A stretch of 51,930 bases of DNA, from assembly GCA_016212885.1 (NCBI GenBank), contig JACRDO010000083.1, positions 1 through 51,930 of the forward strand, written 5' to 3'. Shown one piece after another: positions 32,684-43,020 of this stretch; the first letter of the stretch is position 1, and each line of letters begins with the position of its first letter. This DNA comes from Elusimicrobiota bacterium. Lineage in GTDB: Bacteria > Elusimicrobiota > Elusimicrobia > UBA1565. The notes under the pieces are model-generated. The model did not search any database. It saw only the letters and a list, made by a program, of their open reading frames with translations, and was not told where the DNA came from. A program made the translations under genes and the position numbers.

Positions 32684-34363
32684 ATGAAGACCCGATCTGG
32701 CCTGCTCCTCTTCCTATTCCCCCTTCTGGCATGTCTCCCCGCCAGGAACGCGTCCGCCGAGGAGCCCGCGGCCTACACTCTGGCGATGCTGGGCGGCGAG
32801 GCGGACAGCGAGCCCTGGAGCGCCTGGTACGAATTGAAGTTCAAGGACTTCAAGGGCGTCTCCCACGACCTCTGGTGCCGGGCCAAGGACTGCAAGTCGC
32901 GCACCGGCATCTCGGCGATCTATAGAGACCTCCAGTGCCGGTTCAAGGGCTGCCCGAAGCTGGTGCCGCTCTACGTGTTCCAGGGCCAGGGCACGGTCGG
33001 GAAGTTCGCGCAGGGCAGCCGCACGACCTTCCCGAGCAAGGTCTCCGCCTTCATGTTCGACCCGGCCACGCAGAAGGTCATGGATCCCCGGGACAAGGAA
33101 TACTCGGTCCCCCTGACGCAGAGGAGCATGCCGCCCGGCGACGCCATCTGCGTCCTGTCGCCGAGCGCGATCGCCAACGACGCCCCGGTCGCGAGCGCCC
33201 CTCCCGCGCCGCCCCCGCCCCCCGCCCTGAAGGCCATCTCCCTGGATCCCGCCTCCGTGCGAGGCGGAGCCTCGGTCAAGGGCTGGGTCAGCCTGAAGGA
33301 CGCGGCGCCCGCCGCCGTGACCGTCGCCCTCGCTGCGAACAACCCCGCCGCGTCGGTGCCCAAGACCGTGGCCATCGCCAAGGGCAAGAAACTGGCTTCC
33401 TTCGCCATCAAGACCACGGCCGTGACCGAGAAGAAGACCGCGCGCATCACGGCCAAGCTCGACTCCTCCGCCCAGGGGGCGAATCTGACCATCCTCCCGC
33501 CGGCGCCCACGCCGCAGCCTCAGCCCCAACCGCAGCCCCAGCCCCAACCCCAACCGGGCGAGGATCCCTTCGCGGCCTTCATGCCCGGCGTGGAGAAGGT
33601 GACCGTGTCGTTCATGTTCTCGCCGGATGAGATGACGGCGGACGACCGGAAGAAGTTCCTGGAGGCCCTGAAGACGGACCCGGACAACGCGGTCAAGGAA
33701 TGGAAGCAGAAGACCCTCCAGCGCATCAACGACTTCATCACGCACCGGGCCAAGAACCAGCTCACGGAGTCGGATAAGAGGTACGCGGCGGAGCTCGCCA
33801 AGAACAAGCTCACCGACCAGGACCTCAAGAACTACTTCTGCCAGAGGCGCGCGGCCATCGGCGCGGCCCTCCAGAGCGGCAAGGTGAAGCAGTCTCTGGA
33901 GGCCACGGCCGTGAGCAGCCAGGAAGGCGCGGGAAAGGCGAAGGGCGGGGAGCTCGAGGCCGGCAGCGCGCTGGCCGGCAAGTCCTTCACGGCGTCCGCG
34001 GAGGCCAACCAGTTCTGCGACGGGAATCCTCAGCAGCCCGGGCCCCCGCCCGAGACTCCCCCGCAGTCCAACCCTCAACCCCCGGCCGGCGGTGGCGGCG
34101 GCGGCACGCTCCCCAGCATCTCGGGCACGCTCCAGCCCCCGGCCCCGGGCAGCGGAGGCGGGCCGGGCCCGAAGCCGGAGCCCATCTTCGACTTCAGCGA
34201 AAAGGGCAAGCGCGACGCGGCCGCCTTCGGCCTCATGAGCGGAGGCATCATGGGCTTCCTGTTCATGGGCGCGGGCGCCGGACCGGCAGGCATCTTCCTC
34301 GGCGCCCTGATCGGAGGCATCGTCGGCTTCCTCGGCTACGCCGCGCGGAAGAAGAAGGACTAG
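32684..34363 (+). CDS. Secreted multi-domain protein with Pro-Gln linker and C-terminal Gly-rich membrane segment
   Basis: 559 residues. Signal peptide 1-25. An N-terminal Cys-containing domain (about 30-155: DLWCRAKDCKSRTG, LQCRFKGCPKL) is followed by a Pro-rich stretch, an Ig-like/beta-sandwich region (about 180-270: ISLDPASVRGGASVKGWVSL) and a Pro-Gln linker (about 277-291). A helical charged domain follows (about 300-440), then Gly/Pro-rich linkers and a C-terminal hydrophobic segment (MSGGIMGFLFMGAGAGPAG onward) ending in Arg/Lys. It looks like an envelope protein spanning the periplasm, held in a membrane by its C terminus. Function unknown. Transcribed from its own strong promoter. Confidence 0.65.
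   Translation: MKTRSGLLLFLFPLLACLPARNASAEEPAAYTLAMLGGEADSEPWSAWYELKFKDFKGVSHDLWCRAKDCKSRTGISAIYRDLQCRFKGCPKLVPLYVFQGQGTVGKFAQGSRTTFPSKVSAFMFDPATQKVMDPRDKEYSVPLTQRSMPPGDAICVLSPSAIANDAPVASAPPAPPPPPALKAISLDPASVRGGASVKGWVSLKDAAPAAVTVALAANNPAASVPKTVAIAKGKKLASFAIKTTAVTEKKTARITAKLDSSAQGANLTILPPAPTPQPQPQPQPQPQPQPGEDPFAAFMPGVEKVTVSFMFSPDEMTADDRKKFLEALKTDPDNAVKEWKQKTLQRINDFITHRAKNQLTESDKRYAAELAKNKLTDQDLKNYFCQRRAAIGAALQSGKVKQSLEATAVSSQEGAGKAKGGELEAGSALAGKSFTASAEANQFCDGNPQQPGPPPETPPQSNPQPPAGGGGGGTLPSISGTLQPPAPGSGGGPGPKPEPIFDFSEKGKRDAAAFGLMSGGIMGFLFMGAGAGPAGIFLGALIGGIVGFLGYAARKKKD
33514..33555 (+). repeat. In-frame short tandem repeat encoding Pro-Gln
   Basis: Seven or so 6-nt units of the CAGCCC/CAACCC type, coding for alternating P and Q. 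Likely length-variable by slippage. Confidence 0.85.
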
Positions 34364-34386
34364 CGGGGCGGGCTGAGCGCGTCGGC

Positions 34387-35592
34387 ATGAGCACGCCCGC
34401 CCGTCCCCACGGTCCTATGCCGCCCGCGGCCCACAGCGGCCCCCTGCCCTGGGTGACGCTGCGCGCGGCCTCCGCGACCGCCAACATCTACAAGCGCATG
34501 ATCGGCGAGGCCGACCCCAAGGCCCGCGCCGGCGACCTGGTCGCGGTCTATGACAAGGCCGGAGCCCCCTACGGGGTGGCCCTCTACAACCCCAAGAGCC
34601 TCATCACCCTGCGCCTGCTGACCCGGGAGCTCGCCGGCTTCACCCCCGAGGAGTTCTTCGCCGAGCGCCTGGCCCGGGCCGTGGAGTTGCGCCGGGAACT
34701 CTTCCAGCTCGACGCGGCGGCCGACGCCTACCGGGTGGTCTACGATCTCGGCGACGGCCTGCCCGGGCTGGTAGTGGACCGCTACGGGGGCTTCATCGTC
34801 CTGGAGCTCTACTCCCTGGCCATGTTCCGGCAGGCGGACCTCCTCGAGCGCCTGCTGTCCGCCCACTTCCCCGGCGCCCGCTTCGTCCGGCGGGCCAGCG
34901 AGTACACCGAGAGCATGGAGGGCTTCAAGCTCCCCCCCGGGCCCAGGACCGTGACCCGCGTCCGGGAGCATGGGGTGGCCTTCGAGGTTGACCTCACCGG
35001 CGGGCACAAGACGGGCTTCTTCTGCGACCAGCGGGACAACCGCCTGGCCGTCTCGCGGCTGGCCGCCGGCCGCAGGGTCCTCGACGTTTGCAGCTACACC
35101 GGCGGCTTCGGGCTCTATGCCATGAAGCTCGGAGGCGCCGAGGCCGCGACCTGCGTAGAACTCGACCCCGAGGCCTGCCGGCTCATCGACAAGAACGCGC
35201 GTCTCAACGAGGTCAAAGTCGAGACGGTGTGCGTGGACGCCTTCCCTTACCTGCGCCAGATGGCGGCCAATTCCCGGAGTTGCGGTCTCGTGGTCCTCGA
35301 CCCATACAAGATGATCGCGTCCCGGGAGGGCTACCGGGAAGGCCGGCAGAAGTACGTGGACCTCAACCGCCTGGCGCTCTCCGTGACCTCTCCGGGAGGG
35401 ATCCTCGTGAGTTGCTCCTGCAGCGGCATGCTCTCCTGGGAGGACTTCCAGGCCGCCCTGCGCACCGCAGCCGGCTCCGCGCGCCGCCGCGTCCAGGTCT
35501 TCCGCAAGAGCGGCGCCGGCCCGGACCACCCCGTGGCCGCGGACCATCCCGAAGGGGAATACCTCAAGGTCCTCTGGTGCCGCGTCCTCTAG
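34387..35592 (+). CDS. Class I SAM-dependent rRNA methyltransferase, RlmI-like
   Basis: 401 residues. N-terminal PUA-type domain (about 20-100: VTLRAASATANIYKRMIGEA, GDLVAVYDKAGAPYGVALYN), a central EEHEA-like domain (YRVVYDLGDGLPGLVVDRYG), and a C-terminal Rossmann methyltransferase with VLDVCSYTGGFGLYAMKLGG (motif I, about 235), VELDPEAC and VLDPYKMI (about 305). RlmI methylates cytosine C5 of 23S rRNA (m5C1962 in E. coli). The catalytic-loop motif is usually D-P-P; here it is D-P-Y. Cys is present in SCSCSGML as in the family. A conventional housekeeping gene. Confidence 0.88.
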   Translation: MSTPARPHGPMPPAAHSGPLPWVTLRAASATANIYKRMIGEADPKARAGDLVAVYDKAGAPYGVALYNPKSLITLRLLTRELAGFTPEEFFAERLARAVELRRELFQLDAAADAYRVVYDLGDGLPGLVVDRYGGFIVLELYSLAMFRQADLLERLLSAHFPGARFVRRASEYTESMEGFKLPPGPRTVTRVREHGVAFEVDLTGGHKTGFFCDQRDNRLAVSRLAAGRRVLDVCSYTGGFGLYAMKLGGAEAATCVELDPEACRLIDKNARLNEVKVETVCVDAFPYLRQMAANSRSCGLVVLDPYKMIASREGYREGRQKYVDLNRLALSVTSPGGILVSCSCSGMLSWEDFQAALRTAAGSARRRVQVFRKSGAGPDHPVAADHPEGEYLKVLWCRVL

Positions 35593-35600
35593 GCGTGTAG

Positions 35601-35626
35601 GGGGTCAGATCTTGAAATTTGAAATT
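35601..35626 (+). repeat. Left terminal inverted repeat of RAYT element
   Basis: 26 nt starting GGGGTCAGATCTTGAAATTT. It matches the reverse complement of 36617-36642 at 25 of 26 positions. Confidence 0.9.
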
Positions 35627-35673
35627 CGGGCCTGCTACCGGGAACAAAATGCCCGCTCAATCGTATATAGAGT

Positions 35674-36647
35674 ATGGCCCGACCACTCAGACTCGAGGTT
35701 CCCGGCGCATATTACCATGTCCTGGCCAGAGGCAACGCTCGCCAGGACATCTTCCTAGACGACCAGGACAGGCTCCATTTCCTCGCCACACTTGGCGAGA
35801 GCGTGCAGCGCCATGGACTGCTTGTCCATGCCTATTGCCTGATGCGCAATCATTACCATCTCATCGTGGAAACGGTCAGGTCGGAGCTCTCGCGGACTTT
35901 GAAGAGACTCAACGGCATCTATAGCCAGTTCTTCAATCGTCGCCATGAGCGCGTAGGCCACCTCTTCCAAGGACGCTTCAAATCCCTGCTAATCGACAAG
36001 AATGCCTATTTTCTTGCTGCTCACCGCTATATCCACCAGAATCCTGTCCGCAAGGGGCTGACATCTCATGCCGCCGACTATGAATGGAGCAGTTGCCGCG
36101 ATTTCCTGGGGATCAGGCGGTCCCCTCCTTGGCTCAGAACGGACCTGGCGCTGGGATACTACCACGGGGATGCCGATGAGAAAATGGCGGCTTACGCCGT
36201 TTTCGTCGAGACGCCAGCCAAAGAAAATCCGTTCGAAAAATCCTATGCACAGGCCTTCCTAGGCAGCCCAGAATTCGTGGAATCCATGCGGCGAAGGGCC
36301 AGTGCCGTGGCGTCCGGTGAGCACCCTGCGCACAGAGCATTCGAGGTTCGACCGGAACCGGCAACCATCGCTCCGGCTATCGCCCAGGAGCTAAAGAACT
36401 CGACCGAGAGACTCCTCGGCTGGCGAAGGCCGGCTCAGTCCTTGGAGATGTACTTTCTCCGGGAACGCGCCCTGGTGCCTCTTGATGACCTAGCGAGACA
36501 GTTCGGAGTGAGTCCGTCTGCAATCAGCCACCAGGTCGCCAAGGTCAAGGCCAGCTTGGAGCGTCACAGGGGACTTCGCAACTCCATCGAAAGGATTGAC
36601 GCAATCCTGACCGGCCAATTTCAAATCTCAAGATCTGACCCCAGCCT

Positions 36648-36651
<4 letters not shown>
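35674..36651 (+). CDS. REP-associated tyrosine transposase (RAYT, Y1_Tnp) with C-terminal HTH
   Basis: 325 residues. N-terminal Y1 domain: YYHVLARGNARQDIFLDD, HUH metal/nicking motif MRNHYHLIVET (about 58-68), GHLFQGRFKSLLI, and the catalytic Tyr in YIHQNP (about 117). The C-terminal part has LDDLARQFGVSPSAISHQVA (about 272-291), a DnaA/sigma-like helix-turn-helix. RAYTs nick and join single-stranded ends next to palindromes. The last codons (QISRSDPSL) come from the right inverted repeat, so the gene ends only outside the element, at a stop that overlaps the convergent kinase stop. Confidence 0.9.
36617..36642 (-). repeat. Right terminal inverted repeat of RAYT element
   Basis: Inverted partner of 35601-35626, one mismatch. 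Overlaps the 3' end of the transposase gene. Confidence 0.9.
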
Positions 36652-39257
<2,606 letters not shown>

Positions 39258-39264
39258 GCGCAAT

Positions 39265-39270
39265 ATCATA
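39265..39270 (-). promoter_or_regulatory. -10 box TATGAT, 7 nt before ATG 39257
   Basis: Minus-strand TATGATATTGCGCATG. Rules out the upstream in-frame ATG at 39269, which lies inside the box. Confidence 0.55.
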
Positions 39271-39369
39271 ACACAAATTCAGACACCTTATCGCCGACGC
39301 GGGTTCCCGGAAAGGCTTTAAGGAGTATCTCGAAACTGATATCATGCGGGACAGGCCCGGGAACCCGAC

Positions 39370-40122
39370 ATGGAGCGTCCCACACCGCGCATACTGGAGA
39401 AGACCGAGAGTCTCTCCCTCTTCCAGGTCCTGGTCCTGTGCCTGTCGGTCTTCGTCCTGGCGGCTCTGGCCGCGGAGACCTTCCTGCCCCTGAGGCCCGA
39501 GGTGCGCGAGCTCCTGCTCCACCTCGACACAGGCATCTGCCTGGTCTTCCTCCTCGACTTCCTCCACCGCCTCCACCGGGCCCGGGACCAGGCCAAGTTC
39601 CTCTTCCCATGGGGGCTCATCGACCTGCTCTCGAGCATCCCCGCCCTGCCCGCCCTGCGCTGGGGGCGCGTGTTCAGGGTCTACCGCCTGCTACGGGTAC
39701 TCCGGGCCTTCCGCTCGACCAAGCTACTCCTGGAACACCTCTACCGCCGCCGGGGCCGCGCCATCTGCGCCACGGCGGCCTGCGCCTGCCTCCTGGTGGC
39801 GCTCTTCTCATCTCTCGCCATCCTGAACTTCGAGGACCGGCCGGATGCCAACATCCACACCGCGGGCGACGGGCTATGGTGGTCCCTCTATACCCTGGCC
39901 AACATGGACTATCTGGGGCTCTATCCGGTCAGCTTCGAAGGCAAGCTCATCCGCTTCCTGCTGGTGATCTCCGGGATGGTCCTCTTCGCGGTCTTCACCG
40001 GCTACGCGGCGAGCCTCTTCATGGCGCCCGGAGAGGCGGCCGAGACCGACGAGATCAGCGCCCTGCGCCACGAGGTGGCCCGGCTGCGCGAGCAGCTCGG
40101 CCAGGAGAAGCCGCCTCTTTGA
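39370..40122 (+). CDS. Voltage-gated-type ion channel with non-canonical selectivity filter
   Basis: 250 residues. S1-S4 helices (about 18-118) with an Arg-rich S4 (RVFRVYRLLRVLRAFRSTK, 100-118), an S5 helix (131-153), a pore helix and loop DGLWWSLYTLANMDYLGLYP (167-186) and S6 (193-215), then a C-terminal coiled coil (EISALRHEVARLREQL). Everything but the filter looks like a bacterial Kv-type channel. The position of TVGYGD reads NMDYLG (178-183), so potassium selectivity is not expected and the ion is unknown. It could be a non-selective or non-conducting voltage sensor. The stop overlaps the next gene's TTG start. Confidence 0.8.
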   Translation: MERPTPRILEKTESLSLFQVLVLCLSVFVLAALAAETFLPLRPEVRELLLHLDTGICLVFLLDFLHRLHRARDQAKFLFPWGLIDLLSSIPALPALRWGRVFRVYRLLRVLRAFRSTKLLLEHLYRRRGRAICATAACACLLVALFSSLAILNFEDRPDANIHTAGDGLWWSLYTLANMDYLGLYPVSFEGKLIRFLLVISGMVLFAVFTGYAASLFMAPGEAAETDEISALRHEVARLREQLGQEKPPL

Positions 40123-40838
40123 GGCTCCTTCTGACGCTGGCCCTGCTCCTGCCGGCCCGGGCCGCGGCTCCGAAGTACGGGCCGGCGCAGAAGCCTCTGG
40201 CCGTGCCTCTGTCCCAGGACAATTCCTACTTCCGGAGCCCGTCCCGCCAAGCGCCGGACTTCTGGCGCCTGGGCTCCTTCTATGTGCCGCAGGTCAACGG
40301 CTACTCCTGCGGCGCCGCCTCGGTCGCCATGACCCTCAACGCCCTGCTCAACACCGGACCCCGGGGCGATGAGGACAAGAACATCGCCCAGGAGACCCTC
40401 CTCGAAAAGGTCACGGGGGACTGGCAAGCGCTCCTCTCGCCGCCCGGATCGAAGGGGAAGCACGGATTGACGCTGGCGCAGCTCGGAGCCTTCCTGCAGG
40501 CCGGCCTGGCGCACTACAGCAAGGGCAGGTTCTCGGTGGAGAGACATGAGCCGGCGTCGGGCGGAGCCGCGGAGCTCGCGGCTCTCCGTGCCGCCTTGAC
40601 CGATAACGAGAAGGACCCGGACGACATCATCGTCGTCCACTTCGTGCAGGACGACCTGACAGCGGCCGCAGGCGGCCCCTATCCGCACATCTCGCCGGTC
40701 GGCGCCTATGACGCGGCCGGGAGAAGGGTCCTCATCATGGACGTGGACCGCGAATGGTACGAGCCCTACTGGGTGCCGGACGAGGCCCTGCTCCGGGCCA
40801 TGGTCCACGCGACTGCGGCCTTCGGTCGCGGCGGCTAG
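40119..40838 (+). CDS. Secreted phytochelatin-synthase-family protein
   Basis: 239 residues from TTG 40119 (TTGA overlap with the channel stop). Signal peptide LRLLLTLALLLPARAAA. The papain-like PCS core is clear: Cys64 in VNGYSCGAASVAMTLNALL, His190 in GGPYPHISPVGAYD and Asp208 in VLIMDVDREWYEPY; the 18-residue His-Asp spacing is that of cyanobacterial PCS-like enzymes. Prokaryotic members mostly cleave glutathione to gamma-Glu-Cys rather than make phytochelatins. Export to the periplasm suggests turnover of glutathione or a similar thiol outside the cytoplasm. Translational coupling to an ion channel is unusual. Confidence 0.87.
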   Translation: MRLLLTLALLLPARAAAPKYGPAQKPLAVPLSQDNSYFRSPSRQAPDFWRLGSFYVPQVNGYSCGAASVAMTLNALLNTGPRGDEDKNIAQETLLEKVTGDWQALLSPPGSKGKHGLTLAQLGAFLQAGLAHYSKGRFSVERHEPASGGAAELAALRAALTDNEKDPDDIIVVHFVQDDLTAAAGGPYPHISPVGAYDAAGRRVLIMDVDREWYEPYWVPDEALLRAMVHATAAFGRGG

Positions 40839-40867
40839 ATCCACGTCCGCCGGGCTCCCTAGAACTA

Positions 40868-40873
40868 TATAAT
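40868..40873 (+). promoter_or_regulatory. -10 box TATAAT, 9 nt before ATG 40883
   Basis: Consensus TATAAT in ACTATATAATC; leader of about 2-3 nt. Confidence 0.55.
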
Positions 40874-40882
40874 CTACGAGTC

Positions 40883-41500
40883 ATGATCGAGCTGATCGGC
40901 TACGCCGGCTCCGTCCTGGTGGCGGTCTCCCTCATGATGAGCAACATCTGGCGTCTGCGCTGGATCAACCTGGCCGGCGCCGCGTTCTTCGTCTGTTACG
41001 GCCTAGCCGTGCGCGCCTATCCCGTGGCCATGGTCAACGCGGTCATCGTGGCCGTGGACGCCTACTACCTCGGGCTGCTCGCCGGGAAGAAGGATTATTT
41101 CGGCCTCATGCCCGCGGCCAGCGTGGACGAGAGCCTGCTCCAGGGCTTCGTGGACTACTACCACGAGGACATCCAGCGCTTCTTCCCGGGATTCTCCCTG
41201 CGCGGCCTCCCGCGGCCGCGCTGCGTCTTCACCCTGCGCAACCTCATGCCCGTGGGGCTCTTCGTCTGCGAAGGACAGGACGGCGGAATCCTGCGCATCC
41301 ACCTCGACTACGTCATCCCCGAGTACCGCGACCTGCGCAACGCGCGCTACCTCTACTCGGCCCAGGCCGGGCTTTTCAAGGAGGAGGGCTTCCGGGAGTT
41401 CCGGGTCCGGCCCGGGTCCCCGGCGTTCGAGGCCTACCTCAAGAAGCTGGGCTTCGGCCCCGCGGCGGGCGAGACCGGGGCCTATTCCAGACGGATCTGA
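40883..41500 (+). CDS. YgjV-like membrane protein with C-terminal GNAT-like domain
   Basis: 205 residues. Two to three membrane helices (about 1-68: SVLVAVSLMMSNIWRLRWIN, VAMVNAVIVAVDAYYLGLLA) match YgjV-type inner membrane proteins. The C-terminal half (90-200) with MPVGLFVCEGQDGGILRIHL and DYVIPEYRDLRNARYLYS looks like a small acetyltransferase fold. The combination is known in many proteobacteria but its substrate is not. Followed after 7 nt by a small coiled-coil protein gene. Confidence 0.7.
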   Translation: MIELIGYAGSVLVAVSLMMSNIWRLRWINLAGAAFFVCYGLAVRAYPVAMVNAVIVAVDAYYLGLLAGKKDYFGLMPAASVDESLLQGFVDYYHEDIQRFFPGFSLRGLPRPRCVFTLRNLMPVGLFVCEGQDGGILRIHLDYVIPEYRDLRNARYLYSAQAGLFKEEGFREFRVRPGSPAFEAYLKKLGFGPAAGETGAYSRRI

Positions 41501-41507
41501 CCAGGAG

Positions 41508-41846
41508 ATGATCATGCTCGAAGACACGCTCAAGAAGATGGAAGACGCCGTCAAGAAGCTCGGCTCGCTCAAGGGCAAGGAAAGGGCCGAGATGCTGTCT
41601 TTGCTCTCCAGCCTCAAAGCAGAGGTCGAGCGGCTCTCCAAGACCCATGGGGAGCAGGCCCACAGCATCGCCAGCCTCGCGGACATGGCCGCCCACGAAG
41701 CCACGCGCCGGGACAAATCCCCGGACCTGCTCAGGCACTCGCAGGAGGGCCTGGCCCTCTCCGCCCGGGGCTTCGAAGCCTCCCACCCCCAGCTCGTGGA
41801 CGCCATCAACGAGCTGTGCACCATGCTGGCCCGCATCGGGATCTGA
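41508..41846 (+). CDS. Small helical protein, DUF4404-like
   Basis: 112 residues, mostly helix. LKKMEDAVKKLGSLKGKERA onward and SLLSSLKAEVERLSK form a coiled coil; then a second helical part ends in HPQLVDAINELCTMLARIGI. It resembles the DUF4404 family of small uncharacterised proteins, whose C terminus has the same P-x-L...N-x-[IL] pattern. Ribosome binding site GGAG precedes ATG 41508; 41514 is an alternative. Probably in one operon with the YgjV-like gene. Confidence 0.6.
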   Translation: MIMLEDTLKKMEDAVKKLGSLKGKERAEMLSLLSSLKAEVERLSKTHGEQAHSIASLADMAAHEATRRDKSPDLLRHSQEGLALSARGFEASHPQLVDAINELCTMLARIGI

Positions 41847-41868
41847 ACCGCCCCGGCCGTCCCCAGGA

Positions 41869-41897
41869 TTGACAGCTCCGGCCGGGACTTGTTATCT
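41869..41897 (+). promoter_or_regulatory. Sigma70-type promoter for the gene at 41930
   Basis: TTGACA (41869-41874), 17-nt spacer, TTATCT (41892-41897), then AGGAGGT as ribosome binding site. Confidence 0.75.
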
Positions 41898-41929
41898 TCG
41901 GCTCAAGTCCGCACCAGGAGGTCCCACCC

Positions 41930-42568
41930 ATGAGAACCGGAAGGCTGATGTGGTCCGCGGCGGTCCTGTCCTGCCTGTCGCTGCCGGCCGCCTTTGCGCA
42001 GACCGAGGTCAAGGAACAGGAGAAGGCCGAGGCCGCCCAGAAAGGCGGGGCCTGCAAGGACGACGCGGCGAAGTTCTGCAAGGACGTCCAGCCGGGAGGC
42101 GGGCGCATCGTCAAGTGCCTCCAAGCCCACAAGGGCGAACTCGCCGCGCCGTGCCGCGAGGCCCAGGAGAAGATGGCGCACGTCGGCAAGCAGATCAAGG
42201 CCGGACTGGACAAGGCCAAGGAGGCCTGCCAGGGCGACCTCGACAAGTTCTGCAAGGACGTCCAGCCGGGCGAAGGGCGCTTCGCCGCCTGCCTCAAAGG
42301 GCACCTGGACGAACTGGCCCCGGCCTGCAAGATCGCCTACGACAAGCTGGACATCCAGGCGCAGCGGCGCAAGCTGATGCAGGGCTTCGGCGAGGCCTGC
42401 CAGGACGAGCTCGACAAGTTCTGCAAGGAGATCCCGGCGGGCGGCGGGCGCAAGCTGGTCTGCCTGCACGAGCATGAGAGCGAGCTCTCCGAGGCCTGCA
42501 AGGCCGCCATGCCCAAGAAGCGCGGCGCGAAAGACGGCAAGGGAGAGCCGGGCGGGAAAGCGCGGTAG
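41930..42568 (+). CDS. Secreted Cys-rich GLG1-repeat protein
   Basis: 212 residues. Signal peptide (WSAAVLSCLSLPAAFAQ). Three units of the Cys-rich GLG1 repeat follow: each has C-x-D-x-[AL]-[DK]-K-F-C-K-[DE]-[VI] then P-G-x-G-R-x-x-x-C-L and a distal C (units starting near residues 42, 99 and 155). The repeat is named from the animal Golgi glycoprotein 1 and occurs in secreted bacterial proteins, sometimes in multiples; the paired Cys suggest disulfides. Lys-rich tail. Its role is unknown; an envelope or heavy-metal link is a guess. Confidence 0.8.
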   Translation: MRTGRLMWSAAVLSCLSLPAAFAQTEVKEQEKAEAAQKGGACKDDAAKFCKDVQPGGGRIVKCLQAHKGELAAPCREAQEKMAHVGKQIKAGLDKAKEACQGDLDKFCKDVQPGEGRFAACLKGHLDELAPACKIAYDKLDIQAQRRKLMQGFGEACQDELDKFCKEIPAGGGRKLVCLHEHESELSEACKAAMPKKRGAKDGKGEPGGKAR

Positions 42569-42607
42569 TCCGCCGGGCCCAGCGGAACAGGACCGGACCG
42601 CTTCTGC

Positions 42608-42613
42608 TATAAT
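42608..42613 (+). promoter_or_regulatory. -10 box TATAAT for tRNA-Ser
   Basis: Consensus TATAAT ending 16 nt before the mature 5' end of the tRNA. No clear -35. Confidence 0.55.
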
Positions 42614-42629
42614 CATTCTTCGACCCTTT

Positions 42630-42716
42630 GGAAGGGTGCGTGAGCGGTTGAAACGAGCAGTCTCGAAAACTGCCAGGGGCGCAAGCCCCTCGGGGGTTCG
42701 AATCCCCCCCCTTCCG
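42630..42716 (+). tRNA. tRNA-Ser (anticodon CGA), target of island integration
   Basis: Acceptor GGAAGGG pairs with CCCTTCC, D stem CGT/ACG, anticodon stem GCAGT/ACTGC with loop CTCGAAA (anticodon CGA, reads UCG), long class II variable arm GGGGC-GCAA-GCCCC, T arm GGGGG-TTCGAAT-CCCCC, discriminator G. CCA is encoded at 42717-42719, followed by a T-rich terminator. Its 3' part is repeated at 50246-50302. The gene is intact and should be functional. Confidence 0.95.
42660..42716 (+). repeat. attL: 57-bp direct repeat (tRNA-Ser 3' part)
   Basis: Identical to 50246-50302. It runs from the anticodon stem to the discriminator base. Confidence 0.9.
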
Positions 42717-42819
42717 CCATTTTTTATTTTCTCGACGGAGAATTGCCGGTCTCGTTCATTGAGTCAGTGACCTGCTAGCACAGTCCCAAGAACTGTTCGG
42801 GGTGAAAGCCCCCTTGGGA

Positions 42820-42851
42820 GTTCACACAAAAGTTCACACTCAAGTTCACAC
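42820..42851 (+). repeat. Three GTTCACAC motifs at 12-nt spacing, left end of island
   Basis: GTTCACAC at 42820, 42832 and 42844. One helical turn spacing suggests a row of protein-binding sites. The same array in shorter form is at 50099-50118. Confidence 0.75.
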
Positions 42852-43020
42852 CCCGGAAGGCCCTGATTTCTACCACCGAACCTTTACGGCGATTGCGACA
42901 ACACGATTTGACTCGCTCCCTCTAGGCCACAAGCCTTCAGGTCGTGGGATCCCAGGTGGAACTGCAATAGTTGAACTGTCAGTTTGCGTCACCTTGAGGA
43001 GAAAAGCGAAAATCACATTG

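Larger units (their letters stand above)
35601..36642 (+). mobile_element. RAYT-type (IS200/IS605-related) transposable element
   Basis: Bounded by 26-bp imperfect inverted repeats and carrying one Y1 transposase gene. It sits in the gap between the RlmI-like gene and the kinase gene without disrupting either; the right repeat is 6 bp from the kinase stop. No target duplication is visible, which fits Y1 transposition. Confidence 0.8.

Noticed and set aside
42820-42851. Possible CRISPR-like array
   Set aside because: Units are only 8 nt with 4-nt gaps, far too short; no cas genes. Treated as phased binding sites.
42802-43020. N-terminal extension of the primase-helicase
   Set aside because: It would translate the GTTCACAC array (VHTKVHTQVHT) and unrelated sequence; the family's coiled coil begins just after ATG 43021.
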